Shown in pieces: positions 8,914 through 16,292 of a stretch of DNA of 64,000 nucleotides. Positions within the stretch are counted from its first letter, which is position 1. Each line of letters begins with the position of its first letter. A program made the position numbers and the translations under genes. The notes below the pieces were generated by a model that saw only the letters and a list, made by a program, of their open reading frames with translations, was not told the origin of the DNA and searched no databases. Origin of the DNA: Candidatus Saccharibacteria bacterium (GTDB lineage Bacteria > Patescibacteriota > Saccharimonadia > Saccharimonadales > Saccharimonadaceae); NCBI GenBank assembly GCA_016699895.1, contig CP064991.1, positions 434,001-498,000 on the forward strand, given 5' to 3'.

Positions 8914-9887
8914 TGACTCATGTCCTATTAGTATTTGGCGGTGAAGGCAGTGAGCATGATGTATCAGTGATGTCGGCTCGCAATGTGGCTGAGGCGCTGC
9001 GAGAGGCCAACTACGATATAACGCTTGCCTACATTGATAGGACGGGTAGCTGGCTCGCGGCCAAAGAGGTTGATAATAGAGATAACCCAACTGGCAAAAC
9101 GATCTCATTGCATCAGCTCAATATCGATGTGATCTTTCCATTGATTCACGGCAAAGGTGGAGAAGACGGCATGATTGCCGCTATGGGAAAGACCGGGGGC
9201 ATTCCGGTAGTTGGGTGTGGCCCAGAAGCTTCGATGATTGCTTGGGACAAGGACCGCTGCAAGCAGGTACTGAGTGAACATGGCCTACCGGTAGTGCCGT
9301 GGATAACTCTTCGTGAGGGTGATGCGTTGTCATATGATTCTGCTAGCAAAAAGCTGGAATCAGAGATTCTTTTTGTCAAGCCAGCTCGCGAAGGCTCCTC
9401 GATAGGCGTGAGCCGAGCAACGAACGAGCAAGAGTTTTTAGCAGCTTGCGAACAGGCTTTTCGCTATGATGACAAAATCCTTGTTGAAAAAGCCATCTCA
9501 GGTCGCGAGCTAGAATGTGCCGTGCTCGGCAATAGTCCTGATACGCGCGTGACTGAGGTCGGAGAGATCACGACGACAGATGGCTTTTACGATTACAATT
9601 CCAAATATGTTAGTACAACTGCCTCAAAACTAGATATTCCAGCCCAGAATTTGTCATCGGAACAAACCAAAACAATTCAGGATTACGCCAAACGAGCCTT
9701 TGACGCCATCGGTGGAGCTGGTTTGTCGCGCGTCGATTTCTTTCTGGATGCGAGCGATGTGATTTATATAAACGAGATCAATACCATGCCGGGGTTTACC
9801 AATATCAGCATGTATCCAAAACTATGGCAACAGGCTGGACTATCGTACGGCGAGCTGGTGTCGGAGCTAGTACGATTGGCTCTCTAA
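8913..9887 (+). CDS. ddl: D-alanine--D-alanine ligase
   Basis: 324 residues with the ATP-grasp architecture. LLVFGGEGSEHDVSV at the N-terminus, then PLIHGKGGEDG, VKPAREGSSIGVS (ATP-binding glycine loop), ELECAVLG, and NEINTMPGFTNISMYPKLW with metal and ligand-binding residues near the C-terminus. It makes the D-Ala-D-Ala dipeptide for peptidoglycan. The Mur ligase at 33808 would use the product. Coupled by a 1-nt overlap to the SPFH gene upstream; tRNA-Phe follows on the same strand. Confidence 0.95.
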   Translation: MTHVLLVFGGEGSEHDVSVMSARNVAEALREANYDITLAYIDRTGSWLAAKEVDNRDNPTGKTISLHQLNIDVIFPLIHGKGGEDGMIAAMGKTGGIPVVGCGPEASMIAWDKDRCKQVLSEHGLPVVPWITLREGDALSYDSASKKLESEILFVKPAREGSSIGVSRATNEQEFLAACEQAFRYDDKILVEKAISGRELECAVLGNSPDTRVTEVGEITTTDGFYDYNSKYVSTTASKLDIPAQNLSSEQTKTIQDYAKRAFDAIGGAGLSRVDFFLDASDVIYINEINTMPGFTNISMYPKLWQQAGLSYGELVSELVRLAL

Positions 9888-9906
9888 TCTAATAGACAGA
9901 TTGATT

Positions 9907-9934
9907 TTGCGAAATTTCTCTGATTTGTTACAAT
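9907..9934 (+). promoter_or_regulatory. Promoter for the tRNA cluster (TTGCGA-16-TACAAT)
   Basis: -35 TTGCGA at 9907-9912 and -10 TACAAT at 9929-9934, spaced 16 nt, about 25 nt before tRNA-Phe. Confidence 0.6.
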
Positions 9935-9958
9935 AGTATCGCTCGCGGTGCGACTCGC

Positions 9959-10034
9959 GGCTCTTTAGCTCAGTTGGTAGAGCAGAGGCCTGAAGAGCCT
10001 TGTGTCCCCAGTTCAAGTCTGGGAGGAGCCACCA
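9959..10034 (+). tRNA. tRNA-Phe (GAA)
   Basis: Full cloverleaf: acceptor GGCTCTT/AGGAGCC, D arm GCTC/GAGC, anticodon stem GAGGC/GCCTT with loop CTGAAGA (GAA), T stem CCCAG/CTGGG with TTCAAGT loop. CCA is encoded. Confidence 0.95.
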
Positions 10035-10099
10035 GCCGCACCGAGAGAGTACCAAACAGTTTGCGAAAAGTAGCCTAGCAGGGTACAATAGGATAGTAA

Positions 10100-10122
10100 T
10101 ATGCGGGTTTAGCTCAGTTGTT
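10100..10122 (+). repeat. Orphan duplicate of the tRNA-Gly 5' end
   Basis: 23 bp identical to 10196-10218, i.e. the tRNA-Gly acceptor 5' strand and start of the D arm, followed by unrelated sequence. Between the two copies, 10156-10169 is the exact reverse complement of tRNA-Gly bases 10213-10226. A TACAAT box lies upstream of this truncated copy. Confidence 0.8.
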
Positions 10123-10198
10123 GTCGAGCGAAGCGAGCCGAAAATAGTTCGCATGGCGCTCTAAACAACCGGAATATGACAGGCATGTTAATTTTTAT

Positions 10199-10275
10199 GC
10201 GGGTTTAGCTCAGTTGTTTAGAGCGCTTCCTTGCCAAGGAAGAGGTCGAGAGTTAGAGTCTCTTAACCCGCACCA
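10199..10275 (+). tRNA. tRNA-Gly (GCC) with altered 19-56 pair
   Basis: Acceptor GCGGGTT/AACCCGC, anticodon stem CTTCC/GGAAG with loop TTGCCAA (GCC), encoded CCA. The D loop reads AGTTGTTTA (T instead of G at position 19) and the T loop reads TTAGAGT (A instead of C at position 56), so the usual G19-C56 tertiary pair is replaced by a potential U19-A56 pair. Confidence 0.9.
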
Positions 10276-10328
10276 TATAGAATAATACCTCGCTGCTAAT
10301 AGCGAGGATTTTTGTTCCTAGAATATGC

Positions 10329-12059
10329 TCATGGCGCCTTGGCGGAGCAGTTACGCAGCGGTCTGCAAAACCGCGTAGGCGGGTGCAACTCCCGCAGGTG
10401 CCTCCAAATATTGTACGGGCGAGTGGCGGAATTGGTATACGCGGCGGACTTAAAATCCGCTGGTCTAAACAACCTTGAGGGTTCAAGTCCCTCCTCGCCC
10501 ACCAAAACAGTATTTTCTGAGAGATTTTCGCCCGCATGGGCGATTTTTTCTCTGGCGGCGCATAGCGCCTGCCAGCAGTTCGGAGGGGGGAGAGCGGAAA
10601 TGGGGCGCGGGCGGAGCCGCGCTTTTTTGTTTTCTAAAAACAGGTTCAATCCGTCGATTTCAGCAAACGCCTGTTTAATGGCGCTTGGCTCGGCACTTTT
10701 TGCAATTCTATTGAAGTCATGGGCTTGTTTTAGCCATTGGCGCATAGGTTCAACCCACGCATTGGCGGCAAGCGTTAGCTTGCCAATTTGTTCCTCTAGC
10801 GACTTCTTATCGCTCATCAGCTCGGCTTGCTTGGCTTTATATGTCGGCTGGTCAATATCTTGGTCAAGATAGCCGTCAAGCAGTCGCTGTAACTTGCCCT
10901 GCAAGTTACCAACCTTGCTCTGCGCGTCAGCGATAAGCACGCCAGAGCTTTGCTCGGCCTGCTTTTCATCTTCCTCTAGCATTGTCATGAGGGCGTCAGC
11001 CCACGACTTCGGCAGGGCGTAGCCCTGTAATATGTCTGTCAGTTGCACCAGCAATACAGGCTCGGTAATTGGCGACTCTTTGCATGCAATAGTCTTACTT
11101 TTACGCGTACACCGATAGTACACATATTCATGTATATTACCGTTTTTCTGATGCTTTACTTTCTTTTCAGCAGTTATAGACATATTACATACACCGCATG
11201 CCAGCAAACCACACAAGGCTTGCGGCTCATTCCTCGTCTTGTGCGGAGTATAGCCGCGCCGCGCAAGCACCACTTGGACGCGATCAAACAGCTTTTTGTC
11301 TATGATAGCTTTGTGCTTGCCCTCATGGACTTCGCCTCCATAGTAGAAATGCCCATAGTAAAACGGATTTTTCAGCATATGTTTTACTTGGTCTTTCGAT
11401 AGTGGCTTGTTGCCGCCAGTTTTTATGCCCTTACTGGCTAAAAAATCGGCAATATCTACTAATCGGCTACCGCCACGCGCGTACATCTCAAATGCCTCGA
11501 TGATAAACGGCGCACGCCGTTTATCTATAGCAATACTTTTAGTCCGCACATCGTTTATATACCCAACAGGTGCTTTGCTGGGGAACTCGCCGCGCCGCAC
11601 TTTTTGGCGTAAACCTCGCTTGGTGTTTTCACTCAAGTTGTCTACATAGTATTTTGACTGGCTAAATGCCATAGATAGCATAAACTTGCCTTGGCTGGTA
11701 TTCTCGAACCAAAAGGTCGGGAACTTTAGCGCCACAAGACGCGACTGGTCGAGCAAGTATATGATGTGTCCGCCATCTACCGAATTACGAGCGAGGCGGT
11801 CGGGGTGCCACGATATAATCCCGTTGGCTTTGCCCGCCTTTATATCTTTCATCATAGCATTAAACTTTTTGCGCCCTGGGGTCTTGGCGGATTGCTTTTC
11901 AATAATAACGCCCGCGATCTGCATATTATTGTCGGCTGCGTATTTACGCAGCTCAACTATCTGCGCCTCGACAGACAGTATCTGCTTATCTTCTACATCG
12001 GTGCTTTTGCGTACATAAATGTAGTACACCAGTTGCATATTTACGATTAGCTCTTGCAT
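10329..12059 (-). CDS. Large serine recombinase/integrase reading through the att site and two tRNA genes
   Basis: 576 residues. The N-terminal resolvase domain has YVRKSTDVEDKQ (catalytic serine in the RKS context) and HPDRLARN; the Recombinase domain follows (KAPVGYIND, LSKDQVKHMLKNPFYYG); then a zinc ribbon with CGLLACGVC and a later Cys pair, and a coiled coil (about residues 380-450). From about residue 476 the frame lies in the 132-bp repeat, and the last 56 residues are antisense tRNA-Leu and tRNA-Cys (LEPSRLF...ADFKSA is the classic translated tRNA-Leu). At the inverted attP-like site (12411) the same frame instead ends in RFYTEIRTDFRENG and stop. Excised and integrated forms therefore encode different C-termini. 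The start has GAGGGGG upstream. Confidence 0.88.
   Translation of the reverse strand: MQELIVNMQLVYYIYVRKSTDVEDKQILSVEAQIVELRKYAADNNMQIAGVIIEKQSAKTPGRKKFNAMMKDIKAGKANGIISWHPDRLARNSVDGGHIIYLLDQSRLVALKFPTFWFENTSQGKFMLSMAFSQSKYYVDNLSENTKRGLRQKVRRGEFPSKAPVGYINDVRTKSIAIDKRRAPFIIEAFEMYARGGSRLVDIADFLASKGIKTGGNKPLSKDQVKHMLKNPFYYGHFYYGGEVHEGKHKAIIDKKLFDRVQVVLARRGYTPHKTRNEPQALCGLLACGVCNMSITAEKKVKHQKNGNIHEYVYYRCTRKSKTIACKESPITEPVLLVQLTDILQGYALPKSWADALMTMLEEDEKQAEQSSGVLIADAQSKVGNLQGKLQRLLDGYLDQDIDQPTYKAKQAELMSDKKSLEEQIGKLTLAANAWVEPMRQWLKQAHDFNRIAKSAEPSAIKQAFAEIDGLNLFLENKKARLRPRPISALPPPNCWQALCAAREKIAHAGENLSENTVLVGEEGLEPSRLFRPADFKSAAYTNSATRPYNIWRHLRELHPPTRFCRPLRNCSAKAP
10333..10406 (+). tRNA. tRNA-Cys (GCA)
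   Basis: Anticodon stem GCGGT/ACCGC with loop CTGCAAA (GCA), discriminator T as expected for tRNA-Cys, encoded CCA. The minus strand is read through by the recombinase frame. Confidence 0.95.
10417..10504 (+). tRNA. tRNA-Leu (TAA)
   Basis: Class II tRNA with a long variable arm; acceptor GGGCGAG/CTCGCCC, anticodon loop CTTAAAA (UAA), encoded CCA. The 3' end coincides with the left end of the integrated element, so this is the integration target. Confidence 0.95.
10500..10631 (+). repeat. 132-bp inverted repeat, left copy (attL arm)
   Basis: Identical, as reverse complement, to 12287-12418 over all 132 bases. It starts in the tRNA-Leu 3' end and encodes the C-terminal residues of the recombinase on the minus strand. 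Confidence 0.95.
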
Positions 12060-12286
12060 ACTTGCCCCCTCAACTTAAATGACCGTCCTGGTGCAACCAA
12101 CCTAGAAGAACTAGATTGTCCAAGACGGCCATTAAAGTCCACGACAAATAAAAATAGTTCTTCACTGGTTGGTTGCTCTTCTATTTTACGACGAAACGAG
12201 AGAAAACAGAAGTTTACTTCTTGTTTTCCGAGTGAGGAAGTAAAATCTCAGGAGATTTTACCATGAACACCACCGCTTGCGGTGGT
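12060..12286. other. Structured noncoding region upstream of the recombinase
   Basis: No convincing gene. It holds three inverted repeats: GCAACCAACC (12093-12102) with GGTTGGTTGC (12167-12176), extended by AAGAAC/GTTCTT; a 22-bp hairpin GTAAAATCTC-AG-GAGATTTTAC (12240-12261); and ACCACCGC-TT-GCGGTGGT (12269-12286), which directly abuts the right 132-bp repeat. These could be recombinase control elements, a terminator or a circular-form origin. Confidence 0.5.
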
Positions 12287-12418
12287 AACAAAAAAGCGCG
12301 GCTCCGCCCGCGCCCCATTTCCGCTCTCCCCCCTCCGAACTGCTGGCAGGCGCTATGCGCCGCCAGAGAAAAAATCGCCCATGCGGGCGAAAATCTCTCA
12401 GAAAATACTGTTTTGGTG
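12287..12418 (-). repeat. 132-bp inverted repeat, right copy
   Basis: Exact reverse complement of 10500-10631. Read on the plus strand it encodes the same tail as the recombinase (NKKARLRPRP to ENTVLV) but without the rest of the gene. Confidence 0.95.
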
Positions 12419-12478
12419 CGATTTTACACCGAAATCCGAACCGATTTCCGAGAAAATGGCTAAAGCTCAGCCCCGACG
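12411..12478 (-). repeat. Second att arm, inverted copy (attP-like centre)
   Basis: 68 bp that match the reverse complement of 16206-16273 with about four mismatches, starting at the shared core TTTTGGTG. Together with the adjacent 132-bp arm this site holds both arms around one core, as expected for attP. Confidence 0.85.
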
Positions 12479-12637
12479 CCTGCGGGCGTTTAACGCCTGC
12501 TCGCCCCACCAGAAAAACCCTTTGCCTATTTTTTTATTTCCCCCGCCGAATTTCTTTTTTGAAACTGAAAGGGGTGTTCTCTGGTGGTGGCGTGTCACTT
12601 TAGCGACATTTGGCGCTTACAGGACTCTTTACAAAAA

Positions 12638-12656
12638 CTATACACTCGGTGTATAG
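12638..12656. promoter_or_regulatory. PadR-type operator overlapping the -10 box
   Basis: Perfect palindrome CTATACAC-TCG-GTGTATAG. The TATAGT -10 box at 12652-12657 overlaps its right arm and ends 6 nt before the PadR ATG at 12664, so repressor binding would block a leaderless promoter. Autoregulation is inferred. Confidence 0.75.
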
Positions 12657-12663
12657 TAAAAGC

Positions 12664-13191
12664 ATGAATGCACAATACGCACTACTTGGTATCTTGAACA
12701 AAAGCCCAAACTATGGGTATGAACTCAAGAAGATTTATGACAAACTTTTTGGCAGCGACAAAGCAATTTTGCCTGGCCAGATTTACTCGACCCTCTCGCG
12801 TCTCAAGCGAGATGAAAAGGTAGAAGAAGTTGCTGATACCGAAGCAAGCGGCGGGCCGGAGCGCGTAAAATACGCCATCACCTCGCAAGGAGAAAAGGCC
12901 TTGCGCCTATGGCTTGAAACGCCCGAAGCACCGTCGTCACAACTACAAGCCACGCTCTACATGAAAACCGTGCTTGCCATTATGGAAAACGGTGATGCTG
13001 CGCCATTCCTCGACAACCAGCGCCACGCGCACATCGAGCGTATGCGCGAGCTGACTACCCAGCGCCGCAAAGCACCGCTGGCGACCAAGCTACTGATTGA
13101 CCACGCGATATTTCACATTGAAGCCGATCTGCGCTGGATTGACCTGACAAGCTCGCGACTCACAAAACTAAAGGAGGAATTATGCCTGTAA
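12664..13191 (+). CDS. PadR-family transcriptional regulator
   Basis: 175 residues from ATG 12664 (MNAQYALLGILNKSPNYGYELK). The winged helix with the ILNKSPNYGYELKK motif and the wing segment KYAITSQGEKAL are typical of PadR; the C-terminal half is the long helical dimerisation domain of the larger PadR class. The CTATACAC palindrome overlapping its promoter suggests autorepression relieved by a substrate of the exporter encoded downstream. The 3' end overlaps the ABC ATPase start by 10 bp, with AAAGGAGGAATT before that start, so the three genes form one operon. Confidence 0.9.
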   Translation: MNAQYALLGILNKSPNYGYELKKIYDKLFGSDKAILPGQIYSTLSRLKRDEKVEEVADTEASGGPERVKYAITSQGEKALRLWLETPEAPSSQLQATLYMKTVLAIMENGDAAPFLDNQRHAHIERMRELTTQRRKAPLATKLLIDHAIFHIEADLRWIDLTSSRLTKLKEELCL

Positions 13192-13846
13192 GTACTATTA
13201 TTAGTGCCAAGAATATCAAAAAGTCATACGGCAAAACGGAAATCTTGCACGGTGTGTCACTCGATGTAAAACAAGGTGAAGTGCTGGCAATCATGGGGCC
13301 GAGCGGCTCGGGCAAATCAACCTTGCTGCATAGCCTCGCTGCAATTATTTCAGTCGATAGCGGTGAAATTATCCTTGACGGCCGCAATATCGGAAAGCTT
13401 AGCGACAATAAGCGCAGTATCTTGCGCCGCACGGTATTTGGTTTTGTGTTCCAATTTAGCCAGCTCGTGCCAGAACTTACTGTTATAGATAATGTCGCGC
13501 TGCCGCTCCTACTTAATGGGGTAAATCGTAACGAAGCATATAAAGAGGCCAAAAAGTGGCTAGGTGGAGTCGGGCTAACTGATAAATACGAAAGCACGCC
13601 CGGTGAAATCTCTGGCGGCCAAGCCCAGCGCGTCGCTATTGCTCGTGCTATGGTTGTCCAGCCAAAAATCTTGTTTGCGGACGAACCAATGATAGCCTCA
13701 ATTCCGAGCATGTCATGGAACTGTTTATCAAGACCGCCAAAGACCACGGCACAACTGTTATCATGGTGACACACGAGCCAAGTATTGCTGCCTATGCTGA
13801 CCGCGAAATCGTGGTGCGCGACGGCCAGATTGTAGGAGCGAAATAG
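13182..13846 (+). pseudogene. ABC transporter ATPase (MacB/LolD type), single-base frameshift
   Basis: Walker A MGPSGSGKST, Q-loop FQFSQLVPEL, signature ISGGQAQRVAIARAM and Walker B ILFADEP are intact. Directly after Walker B the frame breaks at about 13689: frame 1 stops at 13769, while the other frame continues NSEHVMELF, then VIMVTHEPS (H-loop) and ends VVRDGQIVGAK at 13846, two bases before the permease. Inserting one base after CCAA restores P-T-D-S-L-N-S, close to the usual DEPTG-x-LDS D-loop. It is either a sequencing error or a real inactivation of the exporter motor. The family powers MacB-like efflux of peptides or drugs with an FtsX-type permease. Confidence 0.85.
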
Positions 13847-13847
13847 T

Positions 13848-16076
13848 ATGCGGCTGGCTTGGCTATTTCTTACGCGCTCAGGCAAAAGTAACCGAAATCG
13901 TCTTGGCCTGACTGCTGCGGCCGTGGCGCTTGGTATGCTGATGATTTTGGTGTTTATGGCCGGCATCAATGCCATACAAGCACAACCGCAACATAGCTCA
14001 TGGCGGCTTGCTTTATTCGCGAGCAAAAACAACCAAAAACCGATTGAGGGCATTGCTCCACTGAAAGCAATAGTAGGGATTGGTGACGGTAACTTGACAA
14101 AATGGCAGAACGAAAATATTACAACCATATCGTTACACGCAAGCGATGCAACCTCTCCCCAGTTTAATGAGTTGCCCACACCAAAATATGGTGAATATTA
14201 CGTCTCAAAAGGCCTATATAAAATCATCCACGACCACCCAGAAGATGCTATTGGCGAGCGATTCGGAACGAAGCAAATCGGCATCATACCAGAGTCCTTT
14301 TCGGTCTCGCCAAATGCACTTGATGTTATCCGCGGCATGAGCGAGCAGGAAGCGCGTAACGAGCGCGCTGTGAGCGTCTACAAACTTTCAAATGATGTAG
14401 AGGCTGCATCTCGATATAATGGCTTAGTGGGGACTGTGCTACTTTTTGGCGCAAGTATGTTGCTTATTCCCATCGTTACATTTATCTCTATTGCAGCCCA
14501 ACTTGGCTCAGCGCAACGCGAAAAGCGATATGCTGCACTCCGATTGGTCGGCGCAACCCGCGAGCAAGTGACGCGTATTATTGCTGTCGAATCACTCAGC
14601 GCTGCACTGGCTGGCGTCATCACTGGTTCACTGGCATACGTTGCGATACTACCGCTCTTGAGCCAGTCCACGTTTGGTGGTATGCGATTTTGGCAAAGCG
14701 ACCTCACTGTGCTACCACAATACTATCTCCTAGCCGTCATTGTTACATTACTATTCTGCCTCTTTGCTAATTGGCGGGGCATGCGTCACGTACAGGTTTC
14801 GCCACTTGGTGTGATGCGTTCAGGTAAGGTAAGTAAGCGCCCACGTGTATGGCGTCTTATACTACTTGTCCCAGGTTTGGTGGTGTTTATTTGGCTATTA
14901 CTACCAAGCGGTGCACACTGGGTGCGTGACAATACAGATAGTCCTACGCCGATGCTATTACTGATCGCGGGGGGTATGAGTGTTATGTTCGGGATACTAC
15001 TAGCTGGCCCATGGCTGACGAGCAGTATCTCGAGACTTGTCGCGCGCCGCACAAACAGCGCTGTTACACTACTTGCCTCAAAGCGTATTGCTATGCAATC
15101 TGGCCGAATTTTCCGTAGCGTCAGTGGCGTGGTATTGGCACTATTCGCAGGTAGCGTTTACCTGACTGGCATAAGTGGCATAGCTGAACTGAGCGCAAAC
15201 GCGGTTGCAAACAATGGCTACTCTCAACTTAAAGACGGAACGGTGCTTATATCAAGTGACGTTCTGTCATCTCAGTTTGCATCGCAGCTAAAAGAGCTAC
15301 CGTATGTCAAAGATACTAATGAAATACAGGGCAACGTAGCAGGTGCAGTCTTTATTCTGCCCTGCAAAACCGCTCATATCTACACGACCATTACATGTCC
15401 GGCAGATGTTACCTATGTTGGCGTTAATTTTGATAAAAGTCCTGCTGAAGGTAGCAAGTGGTTTGACATGTCACCTGATGGTATTCGTCAACAATTGATT
15501 AAGAAAGAAGATGCCAACCCTGCTTCTGCTGCGAAATCGAACCCATCATTTTTAGTTCGCCTTGACGACAACAGCCATCTAGACCAACTCCGTAGTTTCG
15601 TCGCAAGTAAATCGGGTGTCGATTCGGCGACGTGGGTATTCAGTGGCACATATGCACAAATGCCAATCGTCAGCCCTATCGTCTCTGAACTGGCAAATCT
15701 TGCCTATGCAGGTATGGGCCTCACGCTGTTCGTGGCAATCGCCAGCTTAATTATTGCAACGACTGGCGGCTTGCTGGAACGTAGGCGCTCGTTCGTCACA
15801 CTCCGCCTTGGCGGCATGACCGTGACGCAAATGAAACGCACGGTTATGATAGAGTCGCTCATTCCACTTATCAGCGTGTCGCTGCTGGCTTGTGGCCTTG
15901 GCATATGGGTGGGGTGGGCTTTTACCTCTGCGCTATCTAGTAGTATGAAACCAACATTGACACCGCTATATCTCGGTATTGTCATAGGCTCGCTCGTCAT
16001 CGCTATACTCGCTATTCGCCAGATTCTGCCAATGCTCGGCAAGATCACGCAGCCGGAGGAAAACCAAACAGAATAG
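13848..16076 (+). CDS. FtsX/MacB-like ABC transporter permease
   Basis: 742 residues. An N-terminal membrane helix (about 20-40), an extracellular domain, then three helices with the FtsX-domain pattern (REKRYAALRLVGATREQVTRII, about residue 225), a central set of helices, a second extracellular domain (about 450-600) with two cysteines, and a second FtsX domain with ERRRSFVTLRLGGMTVTQMKR and three terminal helices. This two-FtsX arrangement is that of Gram-positive BceB/YtrF-like exporters rather than short MacB. It starts 2 bp after the ATPase stop. The probable role is antimicrobial peptide or lipid-associated efflux controlled by PadR. Confidence 0.88.
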   Translation: MRLAWLFLTRSGKSNRNRLGLTAAAVALGMLMILVFMAGINAIQAQPQHSSWRLALFASKNNQKPIEGIAPLKAIVGIGDGNLTKWQNENITTISLHASDATSPQFNELPTPKYGEYYVSKGLYKIIHDHPEDAIGERFGTKQIGIIPESFSVSPNALDVIRGMSEQEARNERAVSVYKLSNDVEAASRYNGLVGTVLLFGASMLLIPIVTFISIAAQLGSAQREKRYAALRLVGATREQVTRIIAVESLSAALAGVITGSLAYVAILPLLSQSTFGGMRFWQSDLTVLPQYYLLAVIVTLLFCLFANWRGMRHVQVSPLGVMRSGKVSKRPRVWRLILLVPGLVVFIWLLLPSGAHWVRDNTDSPTPMLLLIAGGMSVMFGILLAGPWLTSSISRLVARRTNSAVTLLASKRIAMQSGRIFRSVSGVVLALFAGSVYLTGISGIAELSANAVANNGYSQLKDGTVLISSDVLSSQFASQLKELPYVKDTNEIQGNVAGAVFILPCKTAHIYTTITCPADVTYVGVNFDKSPAEGSKWFDMSPDGIRQQLIKKEDANPASAAKSNPSFLVRLDDNSHLDQLRSFVASKSGVDSATWVFSGTYAQMPIVSPIVSELANLAYAGMGLTLFVAIASLIIATTGGLLERRRSFVTLRLGGMTVTQMKRTVMIESLIPLISVSLLACGLGIWVGWAFTSALSSSMKPTLTPLYLGIVIGSLVIAILAIRQILPMLGKITQPEENQTE

Positions 16077-16085
16077 AGAAAGGTT

Positions 16086-16121
16086 ACGCTATATATGGCG
16101 CGGGTACGCCGCATATAGCGT
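16086..16121 (+). terminator. Hairpin after the exporter operon
   Basis: Stem ACGCTATAT / ATATAGCGT with an inner GGCG/CGCC, 10 bp after the permease stop. The T run after it is poor, so terminator activity is uncertain. Confidence 0.5.
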
Positions 16122-16205
16122 ATTCCTCGTACTTTTGATTTAGATAGGTCAACAAGACATGGTGCTAGAGTTTCAGGTTGAGGGCGCGGAGCGCGGCGGT
16201 TTTGC

Positions 16206-16273
16206 CGTCGGGGCTGAGCTTTACAGATTTTCTCGGAAATGGGTTCGGATTTCGGTGTAAAATCGCACCAAAA
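16206..16273 (+). repeat. Right end of element (attR-like)
   Basis: 68 bp matching, inverted, the attP-like site at 12411-12478 and ending in CACCAAAA. The next bases complete a 14-bp palindrome ACCAAAATTTTGGT that would be part of the original chromosomal site next to tRNA-Leu. Confidence 0.75.
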
Positions 16274-16292
16274 TTTTGGTATTATTATGAAA

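Larger units (their letters stand above)
10500..16273. mobile_element. Serine-recombinase element integrated at tRNA-Leu, carrying PadR and an ABC exporter
   Basis: The 8-bp CACCAAAA occurs directly repeated at 10500-10507 (end of tRNA-Leu) and 16266-16273. A third, inverted copy at 12411-12418 joins the two arms: its right-hand 68 bp matches (inverted) 16206-16273 and its left-hand 132 bp matches (inverted) 10500-10631. The middle site therefore looks like intact attP, and the outer sites like attL and attR. Contents: recombinase (minus strand), a structured noncoding stretch, PadR regulator, ABC ATPase and FtsX-like permease (plus strand). Boundaries are inferred from these repeats, not from a comparison with an empty site. 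Confidence 0.7.

Noticed and set aside
12263..12463. Short plus-strand ORF MNTTACGGN... in the 132-bp repeat
   Set aside because: It is the duplicated recombinase tail without the rest of the gene; treated as part of the att site rather than a gene.
13160..14179. Long open frame on the minus strand opposite the ABC transporter genes
   Set aside because: It is antisense to well-supported ABC ATPase and permease coding sequence and shows no family motif.
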